A DNA stretch of 64,000 bases. It comes from Trichocoleus desertorum ATA4-8-CV12. Lineage in GTDB: Bacteria > Cyanobacteriota > Cyanobacteriia > FACHB-46. The translations under genes and the position numbers were made by a program. Positions 42,666-53,251 of the stretch are shown piece after piece. Position 1 is the stretch's first letter. Every line of letters starts with the position of its first letter. A model generated the notes under the pieces. It made no database searches. It was not told where the DNA came from and saw only the letters and a program-made list of their open reading frames with translations. Where the stretch lies: NCBI GenBank assembly GCA_019358975.1, contig JAHHIL010000003.1, positions 248,001-312,000 on the forward strand, given 5' to 3'.

Positions 42666-43946
42666 ATGAAGATCGTGCATAGAGCAATCACAATTTTGGG
42701 AGCTGTTCTCTTGTTGGGTGGACTAAGCCCAACTGTTTTGGCTCAATCTGAGAAAACCAAACAGCCAAAGGCTCAAGATTTCTATCGCAGCGGAGCTACC
42801 CAAGCCAAGCAAGAAAACTACGACGCAGCTCTGAAAGAATTTGACCAAGCGATCGAACTCAACCCGAATTACGGTTCAGCTTTTGTGAATCGTGGCTACA
42901 TCCGGTCTACGCTAGGGGACAAAGAAGGAGCTTTAGAAGACTTTAATCAAGCCATCGAGCTAAACTCCACTGATCCAACTGCATACGTGAATCGGGGCAA
43001 TCTTTACTACCAAGGTGGCAATTCTCAAGCAGCCGTAGAAGACTTTAATCAAGCGATCGCCCTTAAACCCGACTATGCCGCTGCCTATCTGAATCGAGGG
43101 TTTGTGCATTCTGCTTTAGGAGATAGCCAAGCCGCTCTGACGGATTTCAATCAGGCAGTCAAGTACAACCAAAACTATGCCGAAGCTCATTTGAACCGAG
43201 GTGTGATTCGGGCAGCTTTGGGCGATCGCAATGCCGCTCTAGACGATCTCGATCGCGCAGTGCAACTCAACCCTGATTACGCTGAAGCTTATTTCAATCG
43301 GGGATTTATCCGGGCCACGAATGGCAATCAAACGGGGGCAGTGGACGACTTCACCGATGCAATTCGAGTCCGCTCTAGCTACGCGGAAGCCTACGCAAAT
43401 CGGGGGTTTGCTCTCGTGGTTATGGGACAGCCTCAAGTTGCGATCGCTGATTTCAATCAAGCAATTCAACTACAACCTAACTACCCAGAAGCCTACAAAG
43501 GTCGAGGTGACGCGCGAGCAGCTCTAGGCGACCAACAGGGGGCGACCAACGATTACTCCCAAGCATTGCAGATCAATCCCAACTACGCTGTGGCTTATGC
43601 CACTCGTGCCAAAGCTCGCTCTAATGCTGGAGACACCCAAGGAGCCTTGGAAGACTACACCCAAGCTCTCAGCATGAACACCAGCAACGATACCGCTTAT
43701 ACCGAACGAGGCATGAACCGCAAAGTCGCTGGAGATAACCAGGGAGCGATCGAAGACTATAGCCAAGCCATCCAAATCAATCCAGGTAATGCGGATGCTT
43801 ACTTCCAGCGAGGCTTACTGCAATTAAGCCAAGGCAATCGCCAACAGGCACTGGCAGACATGGAAACCGCTGCGAATCTTTATCTCAAATTGGGTCGAGC
43901 CGATGGTTACCGCAACGTCATTGCTCAGCTCAATCAAGTTCGCTAG
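42666..43946 (+). CDS. Exported tetratricopeptide-repeat protein
   Basis: 426 residues. A signal peptide (residues 1-26, cleavage near VLAQS) is followed by about eleven 34-residue TPR units of the type A(L/Y)xxRGxxxxxLGDxxAAxxDFxQAIxLNPxY, from about 37 to 420. TPR solenoids bind partner proteins; in cyanobacteria such periplasmic or lumenal TPR proteins often assist assembly of membrane complexes, but the client here is unknown. GAGG lies before the ATG. Repeats are so even at DNA level that unequal crossover could change copy number. Confidence 0.9.
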   Translation: MKIVHRAITILGAVLLLGGLSPTVLAQSEKTKQPKAQDFYRSGATQAKQENYDAALKEFDQAIELNPNYGSAFVNRGYIRSTLGDKEGALEDFNQAIELNSTDPTAYVNRGNLYYQGGNSQAAVEDFNQAIALKPDYAAAYLNRGFVHSALGDSQAALTDFNQAVKYNQNYAEAHLNRGVIRAALGDRNAALDDLDRAVQLNPDYAEAYFNRGFIRATNGNQTGAVDDFTDAIRVRSSYAEAYANRGFALVVMGQPQVAIADFNQAIQLQPNYPEAYKGRGDARAALGDQQGATNDYSQALQINPNYAVAYATRAKARSNAGDTQGALEDYTQALSMNTSNDTAYTERGMNRKVAGDNQGAIEDYSQAIQINPGNADAYFQRGLLQLSQGNRQQALADMETAANLYLKLGRADGYRNVIAQLNQVR

Positions 43947-43993
43947 GTACATGGCTTAAAGAGCATCTGAATCTCCTCCCGCCTACAGCATCC

Positions 43994-44027
43994 CTCTTCT
44001 TAGGGAGAGGGGCTGGGGAAGAGAGGC
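43994..44027. repeat. Palindromic intergenic repeat (CCCTCTTCTTAGGGAGAGGGG type)
   Basis: CATCCCTCTTCTTAGGGAGAGG followed by GGCTGGGG forms a hairpin; it belongs to the dispersed family also found at 11220-11281 and 12441-12475. It follows the TPR gene and could end its transcript. Confidence 0.55.
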
Positions 44028-44098
44028 TCAAAAAAATTCTGGTATTGCACTATTTAAAGCAGAACCGTGAGGGAGAGCAGTGAGATAGAGCGAACAGC

Positions 44099-44245
44099 TT
44101 AATATTCTTCCTGCTGGGGTTCATCAGCCATGAGTAGCTTATCTACTTGCTCTAAGCTCAGATATTGATCTAGATATTCACCAACTAGTGGCAATAATAT
44201 TTGCACTCGGTCTTCTAATTCTTCTAGATATTCTAAGAGTTCCAT
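44099..44245 (-). CDS. Small acidic leucine-rich protein (48 aa)
   Basis: 48 codons from ATG (44245) to TAA (44099): MELLEYLEELEDRVQILLPL, then VGEYLDQYLSLEQVDKLL and an acidic end. Regular spacing of Leu and Glu predicts one or two amphipathic helices, and every residue pattern is protein-like. No strong ribosome site was found (a GGAG lies 14 nt upstream). It could be a small regulator or stabiliser; no family recognised. Confidence 0.45.
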   Translation of the reverse strand: MELLEYLEELEDRVQILLPLVGEYLDQYLSLEQVDKLLMADEPQQEEY

Positions 44246-44393
44246 AAAGGCTAAGTTGCTCCAAGCTGTAATTTTTTAACTGCACTCACCTTAATTGCTA
44301 TAACCTGAGCGCATAAAGACTTAAACATAAATCCCTCTTGACTTATTGTGTAATTGATTTGCACAAGAAAAGCGACTGAGACACCAAAAATAC

Positions 44394-44407
44394 GTGATAC
44401 TTATCAC
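44394..44407. promoter_or_regulatory. Perfect GTGATA-CT-TATCAC palindrome
   Basis: A 6-2-6 perfect inverted repeat in the 342-bp gap 44246-44587, 181 bp before the pentapeptide gene start and 149 bp before the small acidic gene. Symmetry and size suit a dimeric transcription factor. Confidence 0.4.
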
Positions 44408-44411
44408 ACCC

Positions 44412-44519
44412 CATCCTAAAAATTGGGAATTAGCTTAGTTGAGTTTTGGCCCTACGAACTAGTAATACTGCTAGCCACTTCAGCGCTAAGAGCACTGAAA
44501 ACGCGCCATTTTTAGGATG
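44412..44519. repeat. 12-bp inverted repeats framing 84 bp
   Basis: CATCCTAAAAAT (44412-44423) is exactly matched by its inverse ATTTTTAGGATG (44508-44519). The 84 bp between hold no open frame. It could be the ends of a tiny non-autonomous element or the stem of a structured leader; no target-site duplication was seen. Confidence 0.5.
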
Positions 44520-44587
44520 TTTCTACATTCCTAGATCCTTGACAATTTTGGGTGGAATTAATTGAGAGGAGTCAGTAGGGATTTAGC

Positions 44588-45172
44588 ATGAATGCCAATC
44601 AAATCTGTCAGCAATATGCTGCTGGAGAACGTAATTTCTGTGGGGTAGATTGGAGCGATCTTGATTTGTCAGGTCTTCATTTGATCGAGGTTGATTTAAC
44701 TGGAGCCAACCTCAGCCGCACCAATCTAGCTGGAACCAAGTTAGCTCTGGCTAATCTAACGGAAGCCAATTTAAACAGTGCAAATTTGAGTCGTACTAAT
44801 TTAACTGGAGTCGATCTGAACCGAGCCAATCTACGCCGAGCCAAGCCTGTGGGTGCGATTCTGATTGGGGCTGATTTAAGTCAGGCAGATCTACTAGAAG
44901 CAGATTTGACAGGAGCCATTTTAAGTGCAGCGAATCTGCAAGGTGCGAATCTGCGAGAAGCAGTTTTGCGAGAAACTGATCTTGCAGGAGCTAATTTGAC
45001 AGGGGTTAGTTTGCAGAAGGCAAATCTCAGTGATGCTAACCTGCGAGGAGCCATTCTGCGCAACGCTGACCTAGTGGGTGCTAACTTAACTCGCGCTAAC
45101 TTAGCAGGCACAGATTTGCTAGGAGCCAACTTACGAGATGTGATTATGCTTGACAACGTTATCTACGAATAG
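44588..45172 (+). CDS. Pentapeptide-repeat protein
   Basis: 194 residues, almost wholly A(N/D)LxX pentapeptide repeats (about 28 from residue 22 to 188), predicting a long right-handed quadrilateral beta-helix without signal peptide. The N-terminal MNANQICQQYAAGERNFCGVDWSDLD segment with its Cys pair is common in cyanobacterial members. Some pentapeptide proteins mimic DNA and shield gyrase; no such evidence exists here. The start of a DUF4177-like gene follows after 46 bp. Confidence 0.88.
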   Translation: MNANQICQQYAAGERNFCGVDWSDLDLSGLHLIEVDLTGANLSRTNLAGTKLALANLTEANLNSANLSRTNLTGVDLNRANLRRAKPVGAILIGADLSQADLLEADLTGAILSAANLQGANLREAVLRETDLAGANLTGVSLQKANLSDANLRGAILRNADLVGANLTRANLAGTDLLGANLRDVIMLDNVIYE

Positions 45173-45218
45173 CCATGATTTTTGGGCTAAAGATAACTGG
45201 TTGCTAGCTGAGGTGTGC

Positions 45219-45473
45219 ATGCAGAAGTGGGAGTATTGTGAAGTTTTCTATTTTGTTAACCGGGTTGGCTCTACCTCAACCCTGAGACTACAACTCAATG
45301 GGGAACAGCAAAATAATGTTTCTAGCGTGATTGAGTTTCTCAATCGGCTTGGTCGGCAAGGGTGGGAAATGGTGAGCCATGTGGTGAGCCAAGAGATCAT
45401 CTCGCAAGATGATTACGGCAAGTATATGTACACCAGTACCTTCAACACGCTGACCTTCAAACGCCCTCTATAG
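45219..45473 (+). CDS. DUF4177-like small protein
   Basis: 84 residues: MQKWEYCEVFYFVNRVGSTS, beta strands, then VIEFLNRLGRQGWEMVSHVV and TLTFKRPL. The pattern WEYxxV...(L)NxLGxxGWEMV is the mark of DUF4177-type proteins, small alpha-beta domains of unknown role. The ATG at 45219 has GAGG six nt upstream and starts the conserved part; an in-frame ATG at 45150 lies inside the previous gene. Probably co-transcribed with the pentapeptide gene. Confidence 0.75.
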   Translation: MQKWEYCEVFYFVNRVGSTSTLRLQLNGEQQNNVSSVIEFLNRLGRQGWEMVSHVVSQEIISQDDYGKYMYTSTFNTLTFKRPL

Positions 45474-45498
45474 TGCTACGCATCAAGTTTAGGGCAAA

Positions 45499-45549
45499 GG
45501 GGGTGTGGGGGCGAAGCCCCCAGCCAGGGGTTTCACCCCTGCACCCCGT
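45499..45549. repeat. Double-hairpin GC-rich intergenic repeat
   Basis: Two adjoining hairpins, GGGGGCGAAGCCCCC and CAGGGGTTTCACCCCTG, framed by GGGGTGTG and GCACCCC. This nested palindrome type is frequent in cyanobacterial intergenic DNA. It lies 26 bp past the DUF4177-like gene and may serve as its terminator. Confidence 0.7.
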
Positions 45550-46134
45550 CTTAACCTTTATCAGTACTGCTATACCAAATTAGGAGAGCCAGACTACTAG
45601 CTCTGACAAAACGATTACTTGCTCACGGATTACGCATCTCAGCCACATGATTTGCTCACAAATCTCCGTTGGCCCAACGCTACTCCCGTGACCTTAAAGT
45701 TGAGCGGACACTACTTTGCCAGACTCGCAACGGTTTTGCAATGGCTTTGCAATGCCGTACCTCGTCATGCCTCCGCCTCAGTAGATCTACTCCCTACTAA
45801 GGTGTTTCAGTTGCGGAGATCAGGGATAGTACAGATCCGGAATTACCCAATAGTGCCTTGTTGTCTACTCTATCGATAGTTTTCTGACAGGTTCTGGTGA
45901 CGTTGGCACCCGCCTACTCTCAGGTTCACATCTCCTAAAGCTTAAATTACCCTTTTAAGTTGCAATGTTGAGTGAATTATCTGGGAACCTAAAGAGAGAC
46001 TGTGATTATACGGAATCTTAATTCCTTACGATTACTCAGTATAATTGGCACCTTGCTTAGATAGGGGGTGATCGAGGAATCATCAGCCACCGTACGTATT
46101 CATTCAACAGCCCCTATTGGAGAATGCATCTAGC
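45550..46134 (+). other. Gene-free region upstream of the peptidoglycan-binding protein
   Basis: 585 bp with no credible gene; an open frame at 45619-45879 starts with TTG, lacks a ribosome site and has no coding look. A TATAAT at 46040-46045 is a candidate -10 for the gene at 46135 (leader about 85 nt), without a clear -35. Confidence 0.35.
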
Positions 46135-46959
46135 ATGGAAACTTTAGCTTTTGTTCATAGCGCGATCGCCTACGCTGACCCCGATGCGGAGCCACAATTC
46201 TCTTTCCAGCCTCTTAACTTCAAACTCCTCAATTCTGGATGGATGAGCTTGGCCGCGATCGCGATCGGCTTGGCAATTCTCAGTACCACTTCAGATGCAA
46301 TGGCAGCAGTTATAAAACGTGGTTCTAGTGGCAGTCTCGTCGGCACTATACAGTCAGCCTTGGTCAATCGTGGCTACAACACGGGTGGCGTGGATGGTGT
46401 TTTTGGTCCTGCGACTGAGTCGGCTGTCATTCGCTTCCAGCAAAAACAAGGACTGAGCGCTGATGGCATTGTCGGTGCGGCAACAGCGGCAGCTCTAGGC
46501 ATCAATAACGGCAGCATCACTGGTGGTGGCGGTGGCGGTGGCGGCGCTCCTGGCACTTACACAGTTACTGCTGGAAGTGGGCTACTGATTCGCTCAACCC
46601 CTAGTCGAGGAAGTGCGGTAATCGGCAGTTTGGGGTACGGCGGGCAAGTGAGTGTTACCAGCAATCGGGCCTCCGGGGACGGTTACACATGGGCACAGCT
46701 TGCGGGCGGTGGCTGGGTAGCGGCAGACTACCTCAGCGCTGGCGGTGGTGGCGGTGGCGGTGGTGGTGGCGCTCCGAGCGGTGCGGTCACGATCTCGACC
46801 AATGGCAGCGCTCTCAACATTCGCTCTGGCCCTGGTTCTGGCTATGGCGTGGTTGGCAGTTTGTCCAATGGCTCACAAGCTAGCATCACTGGGCGCACCT
46901 CCAACGGCTGGTATGAACTGGCTAATGGGGGCTGGGTTTCTGGCTCTTGGATCTATTAA
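46135..46959 (+). CDS. Peptidoglycan-binding and bacterial SH3-domain protein
   Basis: 274 residues. A cyanobacterial-style N-terminus METLAFVHSAIAYADPD, then a hydrophobic helix (WMSLAAIAIGLAILSTTSDAMA, about 37-58) acting as anchor. Next come a PG_binding_1 domain (about 62-120: LVGTIQSALVNRGYNTGGVDGVFG, AVIRFQQKQGL) and two SH3 domains (about 135-195 and 212-274; LLIRSTPSRGSAVIG, LNIRSGPGSGYGVVG). Poly-Gly linkers of 8 and 10 residues separate the domains. Likely an envelope protein attached to cell wall. ATG at 46135 was preferred to a TTG six codons before. Confidence 0.88.
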   Translation: METLAFVHSAIAYADPDAEPQFSFQPLNFKLLNSGWMSLAAIAIGLAILSTTSDAMAAVIKRGSSGSLVGTIQSALVNRGYNTGGVDGVFGPATESAVIRFQQKQGLSADGIVGAATAAALGINNGSITGGGGGGGGAPGTYTVTAGSGLLIRSTPSRGSAVIGSLGYGGQVSVTSNRASGDGYTWAQLAGGGWVAADYLSAGGGGGGGGGGAPSGAVTISTNGSALNIRSGPGSGYGVVGSLSNGSQASITGRTSNGWYELANGGWVSGSWIY

Positions 46960-46981
46960 TTTCCGATCTTTAGCGCCCCAC

Positions 46982-48085
46982 CTACGGGACTGTGGGCAGG
47001 GAGAAATCTAAGGGAGCGCGATCGCCTAGCCGTTGGGTTGCAGCCGAGGACTGATTTGCCGTTTGCCATTGGCTGAGAACCTGAGCGACCTGCGATCGCG
47101 TCATTCCAGGTTGAATTTCTGGGCGATACAACATCCGCAGCAGCGCCTGATCAATTTCGCTATATTCGGTGGGATCAGTCCAGCCCCGAAAAAAGATACT
47201 GTCGGGATAGCGGCTAGAATCTTGCATCAAGCCGAGCGATTGGGTCAGTTCTTCGCGGATCAGGTGCGATCGCTCCTTCTGGCTCACCCCGACGGTCGAA
47301 ATCAAAATTCTGGCGCTATAAATTGTGTTCTGTTCGTCCCAATGCGTCCAGAAAAAGCCGTAATTAAGTCCTTGGTAGTTCGGTTCATACCGCCGGAAAT
47401 CGGACTCTGGTACAAAATAAATTTCCATGTTGGGGTTGTCTTGATCCATTTGTAGTTGCAGCCCCTCCGTTAACCCCTCGATGTCTCGGACGACTGCCTG
47501 TAACGTACGTAGATCTTCTGAGGTGGGCGACCCGTGAATTTTAATCTTTACCGGACCCTGCCATTTCCGTACCCTAGGAGTTGACGCACCAAACTCGCCA
47601 CCCATTGCCACTTCTAAGAAATAGTTGATTTGCTCTGGGGTATAGCTAGGTAACCCCAGGCTTTTTGGACGTGGCGTTGCTACATTGGTGGAGTTTGTTG
47701 AGATAGGTTGAGGGTTAATAGCAATCGCAGACGAGGCTCTAAGGGACGGAACTGGTAATGGCGATCGCTGCATCTGCACCAAGTCGCTCCGCACCCAGCC
47801 TGCTAAGCGATTTCGCTCAAAGCGCACATAATTCCAAGTTGCACCATCTCGCCCCCGCACTTCTCGCAGCACCTCAACGCGATCGCCAACCCACCCTGTG
47901 GAAACTCGTGATGCCACCGTTGATGGAGCCGAACGCACATTAATTGGCGAATCTGCATATCTCGCTTGCAACATCGCAGGTTTCGCCCAACTCGGCAACC
48001 CTACACTCAGAGCGATCGCTGTAGAAGCCAAGGCAAACGGAACCATCTGACGCATCGTCGCTAGCAGGCTGAGTTTCACTGTCAT
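46982..48085 (-). CDS. Exported SH3 plus DUF2927 protein
   Basis: 367 residues. Signal peptide about 1-34 (LSVGLPSWA-KP), then an SH3_3-like domain (about 40-108: YADSPINVRSAPSTVASRV, VEVLREV, WNYVRF, LAGWVRSDLV). After a linker, residues about 150-330 match DUF2927, a protease-like fold (HLIREELTQSLGLMQDSSRY is the zincin-like helix, but HExxH is degraded to IREEL). It probably works in the periplasm, perhaps as a non-catalytic relative of metallopeptidases. It is convergent with the preceding SH3-PG protein, 22 bp apart. Confidence 0.85.
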   Translation of the reverse strand: MTVKLSLLATMRQMVPFALASTAIALSVGLPSWAKPAMLQARYADSPINVRSAPSTVASRVSTGWVGDRVEVLREVRGRDGATWNYVRFERNRLAGWVRSDLVQMQRSPLPVPSLRASSAIAINPQPISTNSTNVATPRPKSLGLPSYTPEQINYFLEVAMGGEFGASTPRVRKWQGPVKIKIHGSPTSEDLRTLQAVVRDIEGLTEGLQLQMDQDNPNMEIYFVPESDFRRYEPNYQGLNYGFFWTHWDEQNTIYSARILISTVGVSQKERSHLIREELTQSLGLMQDSSRYPDSIFFRGWTDPTEYSEIDQALLRMLYRPEIQPGMTRSQVAQVLSQWQTANQSSAATQRLGDRAPLDFSLPTVP

Positions 48086-48251
48086 GGTTCTTTATAAGTT
48101 CCAAAACGCTGGGGGCTACTAAACATAATTCCCCACTTTATTCGCAGTGTCTGGTCCTACATCCGTTTGATTTACCCAACTTTACCCGGAATATTGGCGG
48201 GAAAAATTGGCGCGCAAGCTAAAATTTGTTGTCACTCGGAGAAATTGCGCC

Positions 48252-48749
48252 ATGCCCCTTGCCCAATTGCCTCTTGCCCAACTGTCCCTTGCTCAACTAT
48301 TCGATGGTGCCAATCTATTTGTGTTGCCTTTTTGGGCGTTGATGATTCTGCTGCCCAATTGGAGCGTGACTCGGCGCATCATGGGTTCGTTGATTCCGTT
48401 TGTGGTCCTAGCAGCGCTCTACCTCTATCTGTTTGTCAGCACAATCACACCGGAATCAGCCCAAGCTTTGTCTAATCCTCAACTAGCCGATATTGCTCGC
48501 TTTTTTGCTACTGAATCTGCGGCTGCTACAGGCTGGGTACATTTCTTAGTGATGGATTTGTTTGTCGGTCGTTGGATCTATTGGGAAGGTCAGCGGACTG
48601 GCATTTGGACCATCCATTCGATCGCCCTTTGCTTATTTGCAGGCCCACTCGGATTGCTGTCTCACATCGTAACCAGCTGGGTCACTCAAACCTTTTTCGC
48701 TGCCACAAAACCTAAAACCGAAACAGCAGAAGCATCATCAGAAACTTAG
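48252..48749 (+). CDS. ABA4-like (DUF4281) membrane protein
   Basis: 165 residues with four membrane helices (about 18-32, 45-63, 88-108 region, 130-150). The motif W(V)[21 protein letters not shown] (about 94-115) is the hallmark of the ABA4/DUF4281 family, of which the plant member is needed for neoxanthin synthesis. In cyanobacteria a role in carotenoid metabolism is possible but unproven. The ATG at 48252 has GGAG ten nt upstream. The N-terminus has a curious LAQL repeat ([14 protein letters not shown]). Its stop overlaps that of the convergent kinase gene. Confidence 0.82.
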   Translation: MPLAQLPLAQLSLAQLFDGANLFVLPFWALMILLPNWSVTRRIMGSLIPFVVLAALYLYLFVSTITPESAQALSNPQLADIARFFATESAAATGWVHFLVMDLFVGRWIYWEGQRTGIWTIHSIALCLFAGPLGLLSHIVTSWVTQTFFAATKPKTETAEASSET

Positions 48750-51700
48750 GCTTGATATTGTTGCCGCTCCACTTTCAAGGCTGTTTTGACGTTGGCATAT
48801 TCAGCTTCAAGTTGCTGCATGAGTCCACGAGCTACTTCAATTTGGCTAGGTTGAGCGATCGCGGCTAACTCCTCACATAAGCTAGCTAGCGTCTTAGCCC
48901 CTAAAGTCACGCTGCTCATTTTTAGACTGTGCGCGGCTTGATGCAGTGCCGTTAAGTCTTCTTGGACTAAAGCTAACCACATGCTTTGTAGAACTTTAGG
49001 CCCATCCTCTAAGTAGGTGTCAATCACTTCGACTAAAAACTCAATCGCATCTTCTCCCACTAGCTCCTGCAAGGCTTGTAGAGCTTGCCGATTCAAGACA
49101 TCTTCTGGCGATCGCCCGTCACCTGTTCTCAAGACTGGAGCGCTGGAGGGGCAAGCATTCAAGGCTTTTACGAGCGTATCTAGTCGAATTGGCTTGCTAA
49201 CATAGTCATTCATGCCAGAGGCTTTACAAAGTTCGCGATCGCCCTGCATAGCGTTGGCTGTCATCGCAATGATGTAGGGGCGGGTTTCGGGGGGCCACTC
49301 TTGGCAAATGCGACGAGTTGCTGTGAGGCCGTCCATTTCGGGCATTTGCACATCCATCAGCACCACATCATAAACTTGCCGCCGTAACGCTGCTAAGACC
49401 TCTAAGCCATTCCCAGCAATATCCGCTCGGTAGCCCAATTGCTGCAACAAATGTATAGCCACCTTTTGGTTGACCACATTGTCCTCGGCTAGCAGAACCC
49501 TCAGAGGATGGCGTTCTGCAATTTGAGCATCAAAGCGGGAGTAGCTAGAGCGAGTGGAGCGCGATGGCGTTGGCACTCCATCAAAAATTTCGTTGAGAGC
49601 GTCGTAGAAGTGGGACTGCTTGACGGGCTTACTGAGAACTGCTGCAAAGTTCGAGTTTTGCCTAGCAATTCCAGTTTGCTGTAGGGTGGTCAGCAAGATG
49701 AGAGATAACTGTTGGTCGTCCTTTTGCTGACGCATGGTCGTTGCCAGCATCAAACCGTCAGTGGTTGGCATTTGCTGATCGATGACTGCCACATCAAACT
49801 CTTCCCCCTGATTTAACCAGGCCAACGCCTCTGCGGCAGAGCTGGCTGCCCGTGCTCTCATGCCCCAAGATTGAGCTTGTAGCATCAAGTTTTGGCGGCT
49901 GGTGGCGTTGTCATCCACAATTAACAATCGCTTCTTAGTTAAGCTGGGCAAGCGCACATTGAAACTAGTAGATAAGTCCTCCGCCACTTTGGCAATCACT
50001 GAGAAATAGAAATTGGAGCCAGAACCTGCCTCGCTATCTACCCAGATTCTGCCTCCCATCAATTCGCTCAGCCGCTGACTGATGACTAATCCTAGACCTG
50101 TGCCCCCGTATTGACGGCTGGTGGAAGAGTCAATTTGGGTAAACGGCTGAAATAAGCGATCCAGGCGATCGCTCGGAATCCCCACTCCCGTATCCCGAAT
50201 CGCAAATCTGACTGCGTATTCTGCATCCTCGGAGGAATCGGCGTTGCAGCTATGTAGCAGTTGACGTGCCTTGACTTCCACAGTGACTTCACCCGCTTCT
50301 GTAAACTTGACCGCATTGCCGATCAAATTCACCAAGATTTGTCGGAGTCGAGTCACATCACCGATGAGGGAAACAGGCGTATTCGGTTCAATCAGATAAG
50401 CTAGCTCTAAATTTTTCTCAGCCGCTCTAGGTGAAAGTAAATCTAGAACTCCCTCAATACAGGTACGCAGGTCAAAAGGTTGCTCCTCTAAATCGAGTCT
50501 GCCAGATTCGATTTTGGAGAAGTCAAGAATATCGTTAATGATGGCAAGGAGCGATTCACCACTGGTGCGGATCGTTTCAGCAAAGTCTTGCTGCTGATCT
50601 GTGAGAGGAGTATCTAGTAATAACCCAGTCATGCCAATCACGGCATTCATGGGGGTACGAATTTCGTGGCTCATGGTGGCCAAAAATTCACTTTTAGCTC
50701 GGTTGGCTGCCTCTGCTGTTTGCTTAGCTTTCTCTAAAGCTAAATATTGCTCAGTCAAGCGTTCTCGTTGGTCAGTTTCTTGCTCTAAAAGATAGGCTTG
50801 AGCTAAGGCAATGCCCACTTGGTCAGCCACTGATTCCAGCAAGCTAATGTCATCTGTAGTCCAGTGGCGATAGGCATCACATTGGTGGAGAGAAATCACT
50901 CCATTCGGTTCGCCTTGATAAGAAGTCCGCACAGCCAGTAACGACTTTAAGCCTGCGTGATTCCAAACAGAACTCGCAGCTTGCATGTGAACATCCTGCG
51001 TCACGTTATCAGAGGCGATCGCTTGGTCCTGAGCCAACACAGAGGCGATAAATGGATTATTGAAAACTGGCACGTTGACATGAGCCACTGAATCATAACC
51101 AGGCTCCAAATACTCAGCCACGACTGGAATTTGAGGAGATGGACTGGGGAGGTAAGTCCGAATCAAGCAGCGATTAACCCCAAACGCTTGACCCACCTGC
51201 AATGCCGCCGTCCGAAAAATCTGCTGGGTATTTAAGCTCTGGCGAATTTCTTGCGTAATCTGCTTGAGCAATATAGCCCGATGAAACTGATGATGTAGCG
51301 CGGCCTTCGCCTGTTGCCGCTGCGTGATATCTCGATAGCTGATGACAGTGCCAACGATGTTGTCGCCGAGCTTTTGAGGCTTAGAATAACGCTCAAAGCT
51401 TCTACCATCTTGAAGCTGAAAAACAATACAGCTAACGATATCAGGACTGGTGTAAGACTCATGAACTTGAGCCAGAAACTCCTCTGGTTCTTGCAGTTGC
51501 GTTAGGGCAAAGTCAACAAATTGCTTGTTTTCTCGCGATCGCATAATTGGCTCAGGAACCCGCCATAACTCCACAAACCTGTGGTTCCAGATCACCATTG
51601 TTCCAGCCGAATCAACCGCCACAATGCCATCAGCAGTCGATTCTAGGGTGGCCTGAAGCAGTGAAAACGACTGATCTAGCTCTCTCTCGGTAGCGCGGCG

Positions 51701-53251
51701 CTCAGTCACATCAATGCCAGTGCTAACTACATACTCCACCACTTCGGCAGAGTCTAGAAGCACCGTGTTAGACCAAGCAATTAAACGACGGCCCCCTGCT
51801 CTAGTCAGCCAATAATTTTCATGCTGACTGGGAAACTGCCCTGCTCGCAACTCTGCAAATACAGCCTTAATTGCTGTCATCTCTTCGGGGGTGACGAAAA
51901 AATCCCAAAACGGTTTGCCCCTTACTTCCGCAAATGAATATCCTGTGATTTGCTCGCAGGTTCGATTGAAACGTACAATTCGTCCTTGAGTATCCAGCAC
52001 AATCACTAAAGCAGCCGAGGTGTCTAGGATAGTGGACACAAAATTGCGTTCTTGCCACAGCGCTTCTTCGATCTGCTGTCGCTCTCGGACTTCTTGATTC
52101 ACTAAATAGTAAACAATTGACAGAATCCCCAGATGCAGCAATACCCCTAGGGAGAAGATCACCAACGTCTGTTGAGTGCTAGTTGCAGCTGCCTGAGATT
52201 GTTGCTGTAGCAACTGCTTGGCTTGCTGCTGCATTGTCAAAGTCAGATCTTGGATATCACTGAGGCTGTCTTCACCTTCATCTACCAAGACCCGCTCTAC
52301 TGCGGACTCTAACCCGTACTGGCGGCGCAAATCAATGGTTTGCTGTAGCTCCACTAGCCTTTGAGAAATCAACACCTCTAAGGTTTGGAAGTTTCGCTGC
52401 TGGTTAGTATCCTGCTGAGTCAAGCTGCGAAGATGATTCAGATCTTGTTTAATGACCCGCAAAGCCTGGTTATAAGGAGCCAGATAAGAGGTTTTACCTG
52501 TGATCAAGTAACTCCGCTGATTAGTTTCAGCCTCCTTGAGTTGCCCGATCGCATTTCCTAAGCTGTCTAACAACCGATGGGTTTGCTCAACTGAATTACT
52601 GGCTATTTGCAATTGAGTGGCACTGCGGTATGCAGCAAACCCAGTCATCAACAGCACACCAGCGAGTAAGACAAAACCACTGCGAATCTTAAAGCCAAAT
52701 TGATAACGCTTTTTTTCAGGTTGCTTGCGCTCAACGGCGGTATGGGCAAGGCTGGCTAAATTACGCCGCAATTCTAGCTGGGTGACAACTTGACGGGCTA
52801 AAGCATATAAGGATTCAATTTGCCAATCACTCAACTGCCGTGGGGAATAGTCAATTACGCAAAGGGTGCCCAACGGATAGCCTTCGGGTGTAATCAGAGG
52901 CACGCCTGCATAGAAGCGGATGTTGGGTGCTGAAGTGACAAGGGGGTTGGTAGCAAACCGCTCATCCGCTAGGGTATCTGGAACGATGAAAACTTTTGGT
53001 TTGTGGAGGGCATGAGCACAAAAGGCCACATCTCTGGGTGTTTCTTGAACATCCAAGCCCACCTTTGACTTGAACCACTGACGCCTCGCATCGACCAGAC
53101 TGACCAGGGCAATGGGAGTTTCGCAGATTTGAGCGGCAAGGCGAGTTAAGTCATCAAATGCTTGTTCTGGAGCAGTGTCCAGAATTTTGTATTGAGAGAG
53201 AGCTTCAAGCCTTGCTGATTCATTGCTAGGCAGAGGTGCCTTCATTGTCAA
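48746..53251 (-). CDS. Hybrid sensor histidine kinase, multi-domain
   Basis: 1501 residues. Order: GAF (about 25-165), membrane helix (about 190-208), CHASE3 periplasmic sensor (about 215-355), membrane helix (about 368-388), PAS (about 400-515), PAS (about 525-640), GAF (about 655-810), HisKA with His862 (SHEIRTP), HATPase (N and G boxes, [22 protein letters not shown]), two receivers (phospho-acceptors Asp1158 and Asp1300) and an Hpt domain (His1441 in HSLKMSS). All phosphorelay residues are present. The second GAF lacks the Cys-His of bilin-binding types. Stimulus unknown. Two tandem 9-bp repeats lie upstream (53283-53300). Confidence 0.94.
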   Translation of the reverse strand: MTMKAPLPSNESARLEALSQYKILDTAPEQAFDDLTRLAAQICETPIALVSLVDARRQWFKSKVGLDVQETPRDVAFCAHALHKPKVFIVPDTLADERFATNPLVTSAPNIRFYAGVPLITPEGYPLGTLCVIDYSPRQLSDWQIESLYALARQVVTQLELRRNLASLAHTAVERKQPEKKRYQFGFKIRSGFVLLAGVLLMTGFAAYRSATQLQIASNSVEQTHRLLDSLGNAIGQLKEAETNQRSYLITGKTSYLAPYNQALRVIKQDLNHLRSLTQQDTNQQRNFQTLEVLISQRLVELQQTIDLRRQYGLESAVERVLVDEGEDSLSDIQDLTLTMQQQAKQLLQQQSQAAATSTQQTLVIFSLGVLLHLGILSIVYYLVNQEVRERQQIEEALWQERNFVSTILDTSAALVIVLDTQGRIVRFNRTCEQITGYSFAEVRGKPFWDFFVTPEEMTAIKAVFAELRAGQFPSQHENYWLTRAGGRRLIAWSNTVLLDSAEVVEYVVSTGIDVTERRATERELDQSFSLLQATLESTADGIVAVDSAGTMVIWNHRFVELWRVPEPIMRSRENKQFVDFALTQLQEPEEFLAQVHESYTSPDIVSCIVFQLQDGRSFERYSKPQKLGDNIVGTVISYRDITQRQQAKAALHHQFHRAILLKQITQEIRQSLNTQQIFRTAALQVGQAFGVNRCLIRTYLPSPSPQIPVVAEYLEPGYDSVAHVNVPVFNNPFIASVLAQDQAIASDNVTQDVHMQAASSVWNHAGLKSLLAVRTSYQGEPNGVISLHQCDAYRHWTTDDISLLESVADQVGIALAQAYLLEQETDQRERLTEQYLALEKAKQTAEAANRAKSEFLATMSHEIRTPMNAVIGMTGLLLDTPLTDQQQDFAETIRTSGESLLAIINDILDFSKIESGRLDLEEQPFDLRTCIEGVLDLLSPRAAEKNLELAYLIEPNTPVSLIGDVTRLRQILVNLIGNAVKFTEAGEVTVEVKARQLLHSCNADSSEDAEYAVRFAIRDTGVGIPSDRLDRLFQPFTQIDSSTSRQYGGTGLGLVISQRLSELMGGRIWVDSEAGSGSNFYFSVIAKVAEDLSTSFNVRLPSLTKKRLLIVDDNATSRQNLMLQAQSWGMRARAASSAAEALAWLNQGEEFDVAVIDQQMPTTDGLMLATTMRQQKDDQQLSLILLTTLQQTGIARQNSNFAAVLSKPVKQSHFYDALNEIFDGVPTPSRSTRSSYSRFDAQIAERHPLRVLLAEDNVVNQKVAIHLLQQLGYRADIAGNGLEVLAALRRQVYDVVLMDVQMPEMDGLTATRRICQEWPPETRPYIIAMTANAMQGDRELCKASGMNDYVSKPIRLDTLVKALNACPSSAPVLRTGDGRSPEDVLNRQALQALQELVGEDAIEFLVEVIDTYLEDGPKVLQSMWLALVQEDLTALHQAAHSLKMSSVTLGAKTLASLCEELAAIAQPSQIEVARGLMQQLEAEYANVKTALKVERQQYQA

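Noticed and set aside
45619-45879. 86-codon frame starting with TTG
   Set aside because: No Shine-Dalgarno, atypical composition, and no domain resemblance.
50800-51250. Second GAF of the hybrid kinase as a cyanobacteriochrome
   Set aside because: The conserved chromophore Cys-His motif is absent ([10 protein letters not shown] lies at the end of the domain, not in the bilin pocket position).
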